From the NCBI GenBank assembly GCA_006535965.1, contig QEAR01000089.1, positions 23,341-87,340 of the forward strand: 64,000 nt of DNA. Direction: 5' to 3'. The notes beneath the pieces were generated by a model. That model did no database searches. It was not told the DNA's origin and was given only the letters and a program-made list of their open reading frames with translations. This stretch comes from Spizellomyces sp. 'palustris' (lineage: Eukaryota; Chytridiomycota; Chytridiomycetes; Spizellomycetales; Spizellomycetaceae). The translations under genes were made by a program, and so were the position numbers. Below are positions 37,253 to 49,795 of this stretch, in pieces. The stretch's first letter is position 1; every line of letters begins with the position of its first letter.

Positions 37253-37610
37253 AATACAGCTCAGCCTCAGGATCGTCCTAAACTGCCGAAGTAGAGCTCT
37301 GTAGGACCTTGCCCTTACCTTGCAAGACAATCGAACTTACAGCTCTAGATTAGAGCGAAATCCGACGACGTCCAATAAGGCAAGTAAGGTAACATCAACT
37401 TCGTTCCCATGGAATCGATGACGAGTTCTGAGTTGGGAAAGCGTCCAAGGAGTCAAGCGATGCCAGTGCGCAAAGCAACCTGTCAGATGGTGAGCCTCAA
37501 GGTAGGTCACATGGAATGCGGCGCAGTGGTGACTAAGCAGCTAAGCGTTTTCTCCCTCATATTCACAGTTATGCCGCAGAGATCTTCGACAGGGCAGTCA
37601 TTTTTGCACG

Positions 37611-38496
37611 ATGCCGTCCGTAGAAGAGGAACAATATGAGGCTCCTGGATCTCCCGTAACGAATGGCTTTGGGATACCCTCACCAGGCATACCTTGCCCA
37701 CCTAACCGACCAGAGGACGTGAGTTATCATCAATTTCTTTTACGGGTAGTGAGCAGATCAGCTGACAGCCACCACAGATTCACCGCATAGTCGAAACAGT
37801 AGATAGGTATGACCTTTTATGGCTCTCTTGGTGCCATTGCGCAGCTGACATATGCTCACTGAGAAACGCTTTAGATACAATCCGCAAAATATCCCCGTTC
37901 TGGAAAGTTATGTGGAGGAACAAATGGAACGTGACGTTTACGACCGCGACGCTTGCCTCGCTGTTCTGAAACTTTACCAGTTCAATCCAACATTCAACAA
38001 CATCGAAGTAGTGACCAACATTCTTGGTCTTGCACTTGGCGCTCTGCCCGACCCAGACTTCAACTTATGTCTTTACATGCTGAACGAAGATATACTTACC
38101 GACAATAGCGTAGAAAAGCTTATACACTTGCATCATTTGTTGGAGCAAGCAAAGTTCCAAGAGTTTTGGACGTATCTAAACACAACGGAAGGCGCGCGAG
38201 ACCTTGTGGCAAAGTACCTGCATTTCGATCGAAGGATTCGAGAGTATGCATCTGTCACTGTTGGCATTGCCTACCAAGCGATTGAGAAAGAAAGGCTCGG
38301 TGAATATCTGGCGTTGGAATCAGTGGATCTTGACCAGTGGATTGCGGAAAAGGGATGGAATGTGGACGCAGAAGACTCGAAGCTTGTCAACCTACCAATC
38401 AGCAAGGAGAACCAAGCGAGACCAGTGATTGTGCAGGAGAGTATCAGGTTCGAACAGCTTACCAAGATTATCGGCTATGGGCGACTCACGCAATAG
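37611..38496 (+). CDS. EIF3K: Translation initiation factor eIF3 subunit K
   Basis: Three exons. Exon 1 starts at 37611 (MPSVEEEQYEAPGSP) and ends at about 37718 with PPNRPED before GTGAGTTATC. A 48-base exon encodes IHRIVETVDR. The last exon, from about 37874, gives YNPQNIPVLESYVEEQ and runs to the stop at 38496. The family core is clear: YDRDACLAVLKLYQFNP, ILGLALGALPDPDFNLCLYML, FRRIREY-type helix and the winged-helix segment FEQLTKII. Length is about 254 residues; the family has about 218-240, and the extra is the Pro-rich N-terminus. eIF3k pairs with eIF3l at the edge of the eIF3 complex. Some fungi, including budding yeast, lack it. Confidence 0.93.
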
Positions 38497-38764
38497 GGCG
38501 TGGCAACCCTGTCTGAAGTGCATTTGTATAGATCCTTTTCAATAGTCTTATGTATAGTAGAGTAGCGAGGCTGACAACACTGAATGTCCTGGAGAGCATG
38601 TAAGGCAATTGCTGAAGGAGCTTCACCAGCACTGGACTGGCTTAAACAACACGAATGGGTAAATGTTACTGGCGGGGGAATCAGGCAAACCATTACATTA
38701 TGTTCGAGCAGGAAGGTGTAACTACAGTCATTGCACAACGCGAAAAAACGCCTAGAGAAAGGTC

Positions 38765-39570
38765 CTAATCTTCGTCTTCCTCTTCATCGGGGCCAAACTG
38801 TGTGTAATCAATCTTCTTCCCACGAGTGCGACGGCCACCTTTTATAATGTTGCTGGTGTTCAGGAACTCCATTTCGGCCCCTGCGACGACTAAGGTAAAA
38901 GAAACAGCAGAAAGCCATAACGGTGCGCCATTCAATACATACCCAGTTCGTCGTCACTCTCATCAGTACCAACATTCCCCCCGTCATCGCTATCAGCCTT
39001 CTTCTTTTTTTTGGGCGGTTCCTTAGATCTTCGGCTTGGTAATGAGCCCTTTTCCTTCATTTTTATGACGTTTTTCTTCTTAGAACGTGTTTCCGTTTCC
39101 TCTTCGCTGATATCTTCAGATTGTTCTGATCCAGATACTTCCTCTACACACCGAGAAAGCTCCATAAGACTTTGTTTCGTATTCAATGAAGCTGTGATTG
39201 AGCAGGATACTCACGCTCAATATCTTCATCATCTACGATAAATCCATCACCTTGGTCATATTCGTCGAAGTTCTTGCGTTTGCTCAGTTCTCTCTCTCTC
39301 TTCTCGAATTCCTCCTCTCGTAATGTTGCTGTTTTCTCGGACCCCCGAGAGGTCTTCGCTTGCGGCTTTGATGCCACAGCAGACTTCGGCTTTGACTTCC
39401 TTTTCACGTGAAACGGACGCCAAGAAAAAAAGAGATCTAACGGTCGGTAAAGTGTGGCAATCTAAGATTTCGAGATCCTGTCCAATCGCGCCTTACGTGC
39501 TCGTTTCATCCTCAGCTTCAGCCTTGCGTTTTGCTGCAAGAGCAGCGAGCTTGCCCTTATTATCTGTCAT
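38765..39570 (-). CDS. Acidic nuclear protein with CHZ-like motif (histone chaperone-like)
   Basis: The ATG at 39570 opens MTDNKGKLAALAAKRKAEAEDETST. After splicing come basic/acidic stretches (SKPKSAVASKPQAKTSRGSEK, EYDQGDGFIVDDEDIE), a Lys/Glu/Ser region (EDISEEETETRSKKK), a run of lysines (PPKKKKKADSDDGG), and the last exon ending NIIKGGRRTRGKKIDYTQF plus an acidic tail, with the stop at 38765. The terminal motif resembles the CHZ motif of Chz1/HIRIP3, which binds H2A(.Z)-H2B, and the charge-rich layout fits. DGFIVDDE-type acidic motifs also occur in other chromatin proteins, so the family call is tentative. Five exons or so. It shares a 163-base divergent promoter region with THI20. Confidence 0.6.
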
Positions 39571-39733
39571 CTTTGGCTGATCGTGTTAGGTCAGATTGGC
39601 GTGATGTCCAGGGATGCAGACCTGGATGCAAACCCCTTCAAGCAAATCTCACACGTGATCTGCCAGTCCACACCAATGCAGACACCAATGCCCACCAGAA
39701 CTGAGCGTGGGTACAGGCAGTTCACCATACGCT

Positions 39734-41742
39734 ATGCTCTCCGCACGGCAAAAGGTGCCAAAGGCGCTAACCGTAGCTGGTTCAGATTCCGGCGGAGGTG
39801 CCGGAATTCAAGCCGATCTTAAGACTTTCAACACCTTATCGGTGTATGGTGCGTCCGTTTTAACCGCCATTACGGCACAAAATACTGTTGGAGTACAAGG
39901 AATATATGCTCTTCCTGTCGACTTTGTGGAGCAGCAAATGGAAAGTGTCTTGGACGACATAACGTTCGACGCGGTCAAGACCGGTACGTATGTTGAGCTT
40001 GTAGATGACTGGGGGAGCGAGGTTTAAACAAGGGTTTCCCGAAACGTCCAGGAATGCTGCTGAACGCTGAGATCATCGAAAATGTTTCCAGAATGTTTAA
40101 ATCCCGTTCCATAAATCATCTGGTTGTTGACCCTGTAATGGTTTCTACGTCCGGTTCTCGCCTCCTTGCCGAGAATGCTATCTTTGCGCTCCGCAGGCAT
40201 CTACTTCCCCTCGCTGAAATTGTAACTCCGAATATTCCTGAGGCTGAGGTTCTAGCCGAAATTAAGATAAAATCTCTTGTGGATGCGCGTGAAGCTGCAC
40301 GAAAGTTGCATGCGTTAGGATGTAAAAATGTGCTGGTGAAAGGGGGCCATATGCCGGTTGATGGCAGAGGCAACCCGGTCGATGTTCAGCTGGCCGATGG
40401 AAATTCATGGGTAGTGGACACTCTCTTCGATGGTGACGAATTTGTAGAATTCCGAAATCGGTTCGTCGCGACAGAAAATACCCATGGAACTGGCTGCACA
40501 TTGTCTGCAGCCGTCACGGCGGGGCTGGCAAAGGGACTAAAAGGTGGGATGCCGATTGTGAACGCGTTGAATATTACACCGCTTCTTATAAAGGGGCTTT
40601 TGGTCCCGTTAAGTGAGAGACTCCGTGGAGAAAGCGATGCTCTGTGTCTCCAAAGGTCTTGCGTCCAGTTTCGCCATCGGGAAGGGGGGTGGGCCTCTCA
40701 ATCACTTTCCACCTGTGATGAATCTCTCAAGTGAACCATCTTACCGCGGTGGCAGTTTTGTTCAACTCCTCAAATCTGCTTACCCGCAAGAATGGAGTGA
40801 TTATGTCAACCATGAATTTGTTAGAAAGCTGGCAGATGGGAGTCTTCCAATCGAATGCTTCAAGCACTACATAAGGCAAGACTATATCTTCCTTCGACAC
40901 TATGCTCGAGCCAATGCGCTGGCGAGCTACCGTGAACATGACATGGACGACATTATCAAAGCCGCTCAAATAGTTACCTACATTGGAATGGAATGTCAGA
41001 TGCATGTGAAGGTAACGAATTTAAGGATACCCAAAATATTACTCACTGTCTAAAGCCGCTTAGTACTGTGCGGATTGGGGTATATCTGTAGATGACCTTG
41101 AAGCCACCCGGGAAGCGACGCCAAATTTGGCATATACGCGATATGTACTGGATAGAGGTAAGCGGCTTGTGGAGTGGGCCCTTATTGACGAATTCTCCAG
41201 GTAAGCATTCAATTCTCTGCACAGGAATGAGCGGCGATCGATTAGACTTGCGCGTCGCACTTGCGCCTTGCTTACTGGGTTATGGTGAGGTTGGCCTCCG
41301 TTTGGCTAATGACCCAGCAACAAAACGAGGTGGGTGTGAAGACCGATTGGCTCGACTCCTAGGACCACATACGTCTGCTGACTATTTCTCTAGTGGGCAA
41401 TCCATACTGGACATGGATTCAAAATTACGCTAAAGATGAGTTCCAGGCTGCTGTTCGGGAAGGGGAAGGTAAATGATACGCTGTGACGTTAAAATCAGTG
41501 TCATACACAAGTGCTGTGACTATTCTAACTGACAAATTCAGAACTACTGGAAAAGTTGTTTGATGATATGGTCCCACCTACAAATCATCGACGCATCAAG
41601 CAGCTCTGTGATACATTCCGCCAAGCGACCATTTTGGAGAAAAACTTTTGGGAAAGTATGTGCTTTGCTTTTCTTTAAAATATGTTCGATGTGCTTCTTG
41701 CTGAATTGATTCGTTACAGTGGGCCTGTCTCTAGTTCCGTAA
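39734..41742 (+). CDS. THI20: HMP/HMP-P kinase fused to TenA-type thiaminase (THI20 family)
   Basis: The ATG at 39734 (MLSARQKVP) precedes the ThiD domain: [32 protein letters not shown], then KTG spliced over a 76-base GTACGT intron to [29 protein letters not shown] and [17 protein letters not shown] follow. Another splice (about 40541-40617) leads to [22 protein letters not shown] and the TenA domain: [38 protein letters not shown] and [16 protein letters not shown]. The final small exon gives MGLSLVP and the stop at 41742. The kinase half phosphorylates hydroxymethylpyrimidine for thiamine synthesis; the TenA half hydrolyses thiamine or its breakdown products. The fusion is characteristic of fungi. 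About seven exons. Key kinase motifs look intact. Confidence 0.95.
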
Positions 41743-41901
41743 ACACTTCAGCGTAGAATAGTACGATGTTGGTTATTAGAAGTAGGCATCGGAGGTAGAA
41801 ACCAACCCAATTGATGAGATAGGGCGCCCGAGCAGTCCTCGACAGATAGCATTTAATTCCGGCATTTTCACGGTTAAAGCATTCGCAACAGAACAATGAA
41901 A

Positions 41902-44900
41902 CTACCCTCTCGTTCTACCCACGCTTCCCTTCAAACCCTGCCAGGCATCAAGCATTATCATTGGCTCCCCACCTACGGGCGGCTTCTCCAAAAATCCAAT
42001 CTCCACTAAGTATCCCAAATACAGTCCCATCAGCTCATTCATACTCTTGCATACAACCCCGCCGGGCCTCTCTTCCAGTACTTGTTTCACATGGCTATCA
42101 TCCAATTCCGCGCTCTTGGTACTCGTAGGCAAATCATCCAAAACAAAATGCAAAAGGGGATACAGCGCATTGTCAGCAGTTGAAAGTGTAAGGTCCATCA
42201 ATGCAGTTCGCCAATGGATGTAGTCCGCAGGCACGAGCGTGTACCCTTTGCGCACCAAATGCCCAAACATGTCATCGTATTTGAAGCGGTCTGAATTATG
42301 CATGTGGAAGACACCCAGAGAAAGTGCTGTAGGTGCCGAAGCTACTTCAGCGATTGCACCCGCAACATAATCCACTGGGCACATGTTGACAAGATTTGCA
42401 ATACGTGGCACTTTCCCGAGTTGAATGCAACCTTTGACTAGTCGCCACAAGAAATCGTCGGTGTTTCCAACTCCGGTAGTAGAGTCTCCTACAATGTACC
42501 CTGGTCGGATGATAGTAGCCGGCACACCTCGCTCGCGTGCTTTCATAATCAGCTTTTCGGACACCCACTTAGTCTGACCGTAACCACTGCGCAATCCTTT
42601 TCTCGAGCCTTCGAGATCGTCAGTTTCAAGAACCTTCCCTTTTTCACCGAGCTCAAGCTTCCGCATGTAATGCTCCGTATCCAATACGGCGGTGGACGAT
42701 ACAAAGTGGAGAGGCTTGAGGTGATGCTGTGTGGCCAGTCGTAAAGATTCCAATGTGCCGAGGACATTGGGTGCTCGGAGTTTATGATAGGGGTACACCC
42801 AGTGAACTAGCGCTCCATTGTGAACAATCACGTCTACGTACGTGCACAGATATTCCCATTGCTCTTCTGACACACCCAAGCGCGACAACGCAAGGTCACC
42901 AGAGATAGCCTCCACCCGGTCGGCTGTCAACCAGTGGTCTTCCCATACAAGGTGCCGTTCGCCATTGTCTCGTATTCTTGCCAATGCGTCCTGAGGAGTT
43001 TTAGCTCTGACGAGAGCGATCACTCGACTATTATGGAATCGTCTCAACAGCGCACCGAGAATGAAAGCACCTAAAAATCCCGTTGCCCCAGTCAAAAAAA
43101 ACACCGGACGGCCAACGGGAAGTCCCTCCTTAATCGGAAAATCAAACCGCGGTAGGCCACTGCTAGTTGCGGATATCGCCGGATCATCCAGCGCATCCAA
43201 ATCAGCAGCGTAATCTACCTCCTCCTCCTCCTCAACCGCTACCTGCTCACCGCCTCTTCTTTCGGCCTTTCCACTCTCATTCCCAATCATCCGCAAGTCG
43301 CCACCACGAATGAAATCTACTTCCTTTGCCATCCCTCTAACTGTGGGTTCTCTATATACGATGCTAAGCGGGACTTCGACCGCCAGTGTCTTACGAACTT
43401 CGAAAACAAGCCGTGTCGCTAAAATAGAATGTCCACCCAAATCAAAGAAATTATCATCAATTGGAATGCTCGTGGATGGTCTTCCAAGTACGCTTGACCA
43501 GATATCTCGAATGCCCAGCTGGATGGGCGTGAGCATATTGTCTTCACCAGTTGCAGGTGCGGCCGCAGTAAGAGCGGTGTCTGGGAAAGGAAGAGCGTTC
43601 TTGTCGACTTTACCGTTGGGTGTCAAAGGCATTCGCTTCAACGGGAATATCACTTTGCAATGAATGGGCCATTAAAATCCGTCGCCAATTTGAACTGCTA
43701 CGATGCGCACTCACCTTTCGGTACAGCGTATCCCGGTAGCTTTGTCTTGAGGTATTCTCGCACATCCTTGATAAACTCTGCCACATCAACATCTGCCTCC
43801 AGTGGCACGATGTAACTGACCAGAGTTTTTTCCTCATCCTTGTCACGTCTGACTAATGTCACATTCTCACGAACATTGGAATGTTGACTAAGATGAGTGT
43901 CAATCTCCTTTAACTCGATCCTGAATCCTCGAATTTTGACTTGATCGTCAGCGCGTCCTGTGCACTCAACAGAACCGTCAGGCCGGTACCTCCCAAGGTC
44001 ACCAGAACGATACATTCTATCACGTGGACCTTTATAGTAAGGCAGGTTGTGGCCAGGTTTAGGCCCCGATGGATTGAAAGGATTTCGGACAAATTTTTGG
44101 GCGCTGGCTTCGAGGTCAAGATATCCTTCTGCTAAGCCTCCACTGCGGACATAGATTTCGCCGACCTCTCCCATACCACAAAGTAAACCTGAGTTATTGA
44201 CTACCAGTAGCTGGACATTTTTCATGCCCTTTCCTGCTGGCATAATATCTTTCTGCTCAGAAAGGAAGCCGGGGTTCAATGACGTAGGTGGAATGTCAAG
44301 ATATGATACAGCACGCTGGGTCTCGGTCGTGCCGTACATGTTGATAACATGGGTATTCGCTGCCAAGTACTGGAGACGGAGTACATCCCGTTTTGTCAGA
44401 ACGTCCCCCACAAAGAACGCATTGCGAAGCGTAGGAATTGGGTGGGTTGCGTTAGCCGACAATAGCTGACCCATGGCAGGGGTGAGATGAGTGACCGTAA
44501 TCCCATGGTAAGCCATCCATTCTGCCAACCGGCCAGGGGTGCCAATGTCTTCCGCTGTTGGGATTCGCAACTGTGCACCGAGGAATAATGGTGTAAAGAC
44601 TTAACACTCCGTTAGCAATACTTTCCACCTCAGTAGCAACGTCAATTTGTCGCCACTTACTATCGCGTTGAATAGGGTCATGTGCAATTCCGCTCAACAT
44701 TGTGAAGCGTTCATGCTCAGTTAATCCAAATTCGTGTCTCATCCAGGGATAGAAATGCGTCAATGAAAAATGACGACCTTTGACGCCTGAAAATGAAAAT
44801 CGCGTTATTCAAGGGGTAATCAGACTTATCTGCGGAATGTATCCCAACACACCTTTCGGTATGCCAGTACTTCCACTTGTGAAGCTCAACGTGCAGCCGC

Positions 44901-46411
44901 TATCGGGGCCCAGCACTACAGCTGGTTCAATACTGGCATTGTTCTGATGGGGTGCTAGAACATCGGTGCCAGTAGGGCTGCCACCGATGAGAAGTCCATC
45001 GTCAAGAATCTCCAATGCAGGCACCTCACACTTGATGTCAAGATTATCCTTAATATATCCACGGACATCTTCATGAAGCTCGCCAGCCTTACGTAGAATG
45101 ACCAAACCGCGAGGTTTCGCTACCGAAAGGTAAATGTTCTGGCGAGACGGAGGATACGCTGGATCTGTTTCACAGTCATTATTATGTCCATCCTTCAGCC
45201 AGGTGTCAACTATGCACCTACCAATGACACTGAAAATTGCTCCGGCTTTAAGGACACCCATGACGGCCACCACCAAGTCTACCCCTCTGTGCGAATACAG
45301 TACTACAACATCCTCTCTTTCGATACCGTTTGCAATCAAATGGTGTGCGAGGACGTTCGAAGCTTCGTTAATCTGCTTGAAGGAGAACTCCCGCAGATCT
45401 CCAAAAGTAGTTCCTTGTGCCTCCCTACTTTCTACAACGCATGTACGATCAGGGTGGCTTTTAGAGTTTCGGGCAAAAATATCGGTGATTGCTCCCTCAA
45501 ATCTGTCCCATTCAAGATCAGCAGTGGGATCTGGGAGCAATGCTTGGCTTCGCGCAGTTAGGAGAGAAATGCGGCCAATTGTTGTCTGAGGATCTTCCGC
45601 AGCCGATTGGAGCACAAGTTGCAGTTGATCCAGCATGTCCGTAATACGACTGTTCGAAAACAAGACAGTGTTGTACACGACTCGGATTTCAATGGGAAGA
45701 AGACGGCGAAGGGTTGGGGCCTGGGAAATGAAAATGGTGATGTCACATGTGGATGAAGTGGTGGTCGAAGATAAAGTGTCAGGAGTAGTGTCTGTCAGGT
45801 TGAAAAATCGGACTTTGAAGAGTGATTGCTGTTGTCCAGACTCGGGTCGGTCGGAGGACGGTGTGAGCAGGCCATGCAATAACGCAACAAATGGGACTTC
45901 GTCGGCTAAAGCATCCTCCTCGGCCTAAAACAGATGTGTCATCAATACAATACTGAACGTTACTGGAAGCTCTGCCAAGTTCCACCTTGAGAACGGTCTG
46001 CACTGCTGTTGCCATTGTATCATTGTCAGTTAGTGGAAATCTCAATACTAAAGGATTTGAAGATCGAGAGCTAGATCCAACGGTGATGTCCTCCTCGCCA
46101 GTGTATTTGTGTAAAAGAACGGAGAAAGCGGCGAGCAAGATGGTGAAAGGGGAAATTGTCGACGACGTTCCATGCGCGGCATGTTCTTCAGATACTGCTC
46201 GGAAGTTAGGCTTGATATTCAGCGAAAGCTTGAGGATCGCAAGAGAGATGGCCTCTGGAACTTGCAACACCTGCTCTGCTTCCACAATGCGGTGTGGGAT
46301 GGGCCGAGGATAGTCTGTTGGAAGGACAAGTTCGGTCAAGCTTGACAGGCGCTCTTTCCAGCGCGATATGAGGGTCGGGCTGACGGGCTCGTCGGGTAGC
46401 GTCGCTCCCAT
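41902..46411 (-). CDS. LYS2: L-2-aminoadipate reductase
   Basis: The ATG at 46411 ([12 protein letters not shown]) opens a condensation-like N-terminal region. Next is the adenylation domain with [30 protein letters not shown] and [13 protein letters not shown]. Then come [13 protein letters not shown], the carrier domain [16 protein letters not shown] (phosphopantetheine serine), and the NAD(P)H reductase domain ([43 protein letters not shown]). The stop is at 41902. The enzyme activates alpha-aminoadipate, loads it on its carrier arm and reduces it to the semialdehyde, the committed fungal lysine step. It needs Lys5-type phosphopantetheinylation. The gene has about seven exons. The frame changes around 43650-43700, 44580-44650, 44770-44850, 45160-45230 and 45880-45930 coincide with GT..AG introns, so it is not a pseudogene. 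Confidence 0.96.
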
Positions 46412-47109
46412 GTCGTGCCAACGGATTCGGTGTTAAAAAGGTGGCTACGGAAGAGGAAAAGAGCAGGTAAAGCAAGGTAGAAAGCGGCGACGCTGCTGGA
46501 CAGAGCACGGCTGATGGTGAGGAGATCTTGATCCAGATCAAACATCGTTTATCCATATAGGGTTACATGAAACTACACGTGACTCGATCCGTGCTCTGTA
46601 TGCAGGCCAGAATGCAGGCCATGCATAGAGATCGCAGGAGAACACAAGAGATCTCTACAGTAAATACCCATTAAGTAGCTGCTCTGCAACCGTAGATTAA
46701 CAATGAGTGTTGCAATGTATAAGCAACACAAGTCCTTCACATTTCTTCATCAAAAGTGACTGCTACCCGTACTCGATCGCACTTATCACAGAAATCGTTT
46801 CAAGGAGGATGCAGATACAGATATTATAAAATGAAAATAATCACCTCTCTATCATTCCTCACGTTGGATATCATATGTGCGTACAGAGTATGGAACGATG
46901 GGCTTGTCTAGATGTGTTGAATGTACACGATTCCATGTGGTCCTCACCAGAGGAAGGATTGCAGGTTGGCCATCAAGTCACGTGTGGTTTCATCACGAAT
47001 TGAAACGTTTCCTGCCTAGCCTTTTTGCCCTTCCAGCGAAACTCCGACTAAGCCCGTGATCGGCCAAGCTTATTTCGAAACTCATCAGAAGTTCTCACTT
47101 TCTATAAGC
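46412..47109. other. Divergent intergenic region between LYS2 and the DNAJC7-like gene
   Basis: About 700 bases, presumably with both promoters. ORFs here are short and featureless. No clear Gcn4-type site was noted next to the LYS2 start, and no RNA gene was recognised. Confidence 0.4.
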
Positions 47110-49374
47110 ATGACTGCCGACGTTATGGAGGATGTGGTGGATCTTACTAGGTGGGTATCTTGCAGATCCAATGGGGTACTGGGAGATGTCACTTGAGCTG
47201 CTGGGCAGTGATACGTGGCAGATTGAGAACGGCCCGATAAGCTAGCAACGAAATCTTTATCTTTGGCGTTCTCTGACCTTCCTCCACTACTCTCATTTCT
47301 GGTGAGATCAGCGAGGATAGTGAAAGAGAGGTTCGCGCGGAGGCGGTAAAAGCACGAGCCAATGACTTCTATAAAAAGGCGGAATATCGGGAAGCAGCGG
47401 ACCTGTATACAGAAGCCATTGGTGTGTAGCTTACCTGATACACTATGGCAATTTCTCTGGCACATGTTGACCTTTGTGCAAAGATATTCGACCAACAACC
47501 GGCATGTACTACGCAAACCGAGCTGCGGCGCTGATGATGCTCCGCCGATACAGTGATGCATTAAAGGATTGCAAAAGGGCAATCGAGTTGGATATTGATA
47601 ATGTGAAGGCCTATTTGAGGGCCTCAAAGTGTCAGTTACACCTCGGTCAATTGGAAGACGCGGATAGGATGTTGCGACAAATAAAGGTCTACATCAAGGG
47701 CAAGTCACATCTGCAGGATAATGCAGGAGCGGTAGATCGAGATGTGAGTAAACCTGCTGTGAGAAGCCTCAGTCTTTGCACTTATGGTAATGAATATCTT
47801 GCCAGTTGGCTATAGTGGCCAAAATAGGATCGTTCATGGCACAGGTACACAAGCTAATAGTCAGCAAACAACACAAGCAGGCGTTGACCCAGCTGGAGAT
47901 GGCGATGATCACTTTGGACCCAACTTTGAGAACTTCATCTTCTTCAAGTTGCACCCGATTAGGTGGGCTGGAGTTGGACACGATGCCAATGCGGTGGCGG
48001 CTACTACGAGCTGAATGTTTGGTTGAATGTCGAGATTTGGAGGGAGCTGCAAAGGTTACCACGTAGGTTTTGGTGTGACAGTGGATTGCTACCCTTGGCT
48101 TTGCGGTTTTTGACTAATCGTTTGTTGTCAACAATTGCCATAACTTAAAGCGGGGTGCTATCCGCGGACCCAACCAATGTGGAGGCAATAACAATTCGTG
48201 CCCGTGTGATGTACTTGCAAGACACAAAGCCCGAAGCTATTCCAAAGCTGTTAATGCAGGCGCTATCGTATGACCCGGACAACAAGCGGGCCAAAGAGCT
48301 ATTGAAAAAAGTCCGAAGACTGGACGGCATGAAGAATGAGGGTAATGACGCCTTCAAAGCAGGGCGGTACCAGGAGGCTTTGGACGCCTATGAACGCTGC
48401 CTGGAGGCGGATAACGAACAAGGGGTGATGAAGGTGAAAGTGCTTAGCAATCGTGCGATTGTTAGGAGCAGGGTAAAGTTCTGAGCCTCAAAAGAAAGCA
48501 GATGGAAATACACTCTTATCTTCGTTGCTGCCTACAGTTATCCCAGTACGACTTGGCTGCCCATGACTGCACCGTTGCGATTGAGTTGTTAGAAAAACTG
48601 TCCTTTCCCGGCTCGGAAACATCAGGAATCTCACCTGGCGACCTCCGAAATTCCTCAAATTCAGCATTATTTAGCAAACTGTACCTTCGTCGTGCAGATT
48701 GCTATATGAAGCTCGAAAATTACGAGGATGCGGTGCGTGATTACACCAATGCTGAGCAGCTGAAGCCTACAGATGCAGGTAGGATATGGTGACCTCTGGA
48801 TCTTGCCGCAATTGCTGGCTTAGTTTGTTCTTTGTTCTCTCTCTTGTCAGACATAGCGAGGGCTTTGAACTTCGCTCGAAATCTCCTACGACAGTCTAAG
48901 CGGAAGGATTATTATAAGATCCTTGGAGTGGCCCGGAGTGCAAGCGAGGCAGAGGTGAAGAAGGCGTACAGAAAGTTGGCTCTCCAGTGCCACCCTGACA
49001 AGAGCGCTGGCCTATCAGACGAGGAGAAAGCGATCGCTGAGAGCAGGTTTAAGGAGATCGGCGAGGCGTACACAGTTCTGTCGGATCCACGGAAAAAGCA
49101 CATGTTTGATTCGGGAATGGACGTAGATGGGGCGTCTGCGTCTGACGGATATTCGCCTTTTGGACACGGTGGGCCGCCCGACGTGGATATACTTTCGCAG
49201 TTGTTCGGTGGCGGCATGGGTGGAATGCCGCACGGGTTTGCTCATGGAGGATCACCCTTTGGTGGCGCTCAGTTCGGGGGATCTCCTTTTGGAAGAGGCG
49301 GAATGCCGGGAGGAATGGGCCGCGGCGGTGGGCAGCGCAGATCGGGACATCAACAACATTATGCCTATTTCTAA
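47110..49374 (+). CDS. TPR and J-domain co-chaperone, DNAJC7/TPR2-like
   Basis: The ATG at 47110 begins [13 protein letters not shown]. Exons then give TPR repeats: [57 protein letters not shown], a middle set ([32 protein letters not shown]), and [24 protein letters not shown], ending [22 protein letters not shown]. The C-terminal J domain follows: [26 protein letters not shown] with the HPD motif in QCHPDKS, then a Gly/Met/Phe-rich tail and the stop at 49374. DNAJC7-type proteins hold Hsp90 and Hsp70 through TPRs and stimulate Hsp70 by the HPD loop, passing clients back to Hsp70. About seven exons; intron positions near 47150-47310, 47425-47490, 48062-48150 and 48780-48850. Confidence 0.93.
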
Positions 49375-49795
49375 GTTCTAGTATCCTGGTAAAGCACTTG
49401 TAGTCTAATGTATAGCTTGAGCCTATTTTGATGTCAACGGTGAGACCGTGACGGATTCTTTCATCATAACATGGAGAAGCTGAAGATGGAATTTGCATCA
49501 TCAGCGCACTCGCAACATGTTCATGCAACCAACGGATCTGATGTGAATCGAGCACTCGGTGTAATTCCCAGAAACGCCAGCTCTGCGGTGCTCGTTCAAG
49601 GGCAGCCAGGGACCAGGTAGACCTGGGTGGACGATATCGGCTTTGCGCCATATTTGACATAGCAATCCGTCAAAGATTGTACAAAAAATACCGAAGAATC
49701 GTGGAAGCTCAGCGATTGATTATTCTATCTACACAACTATACGGCTAACATATGTACAGGGCGACGAAGATTTACATCTGTTGTTGCTGGCGCTT
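49375..49795. other. Convergent intergenic region
   Basis: About 420 bases between the 3' ends of the J-protein and Nramp genes. It holds 3' untranslated DNA only. A minus-strand ORF (49049-49660) overlaps J-protein coding DNA and is a shadow. Confidence 0.5.

Noticed and set aside
41902-46411. LYS2 as a frameshifted pseudogene
   Set aside because: Every frame change coincides with a GT..AG intron and all catalytic motifs remain, so the gene looks intact.
49049-49660. A 203-codon minus-strand ORF
   Set aside because: It overlaps the J-domain/Gly-rich exon in antisense. The composition (His/Arg/Pro) mirrors that exon and no domain is present.
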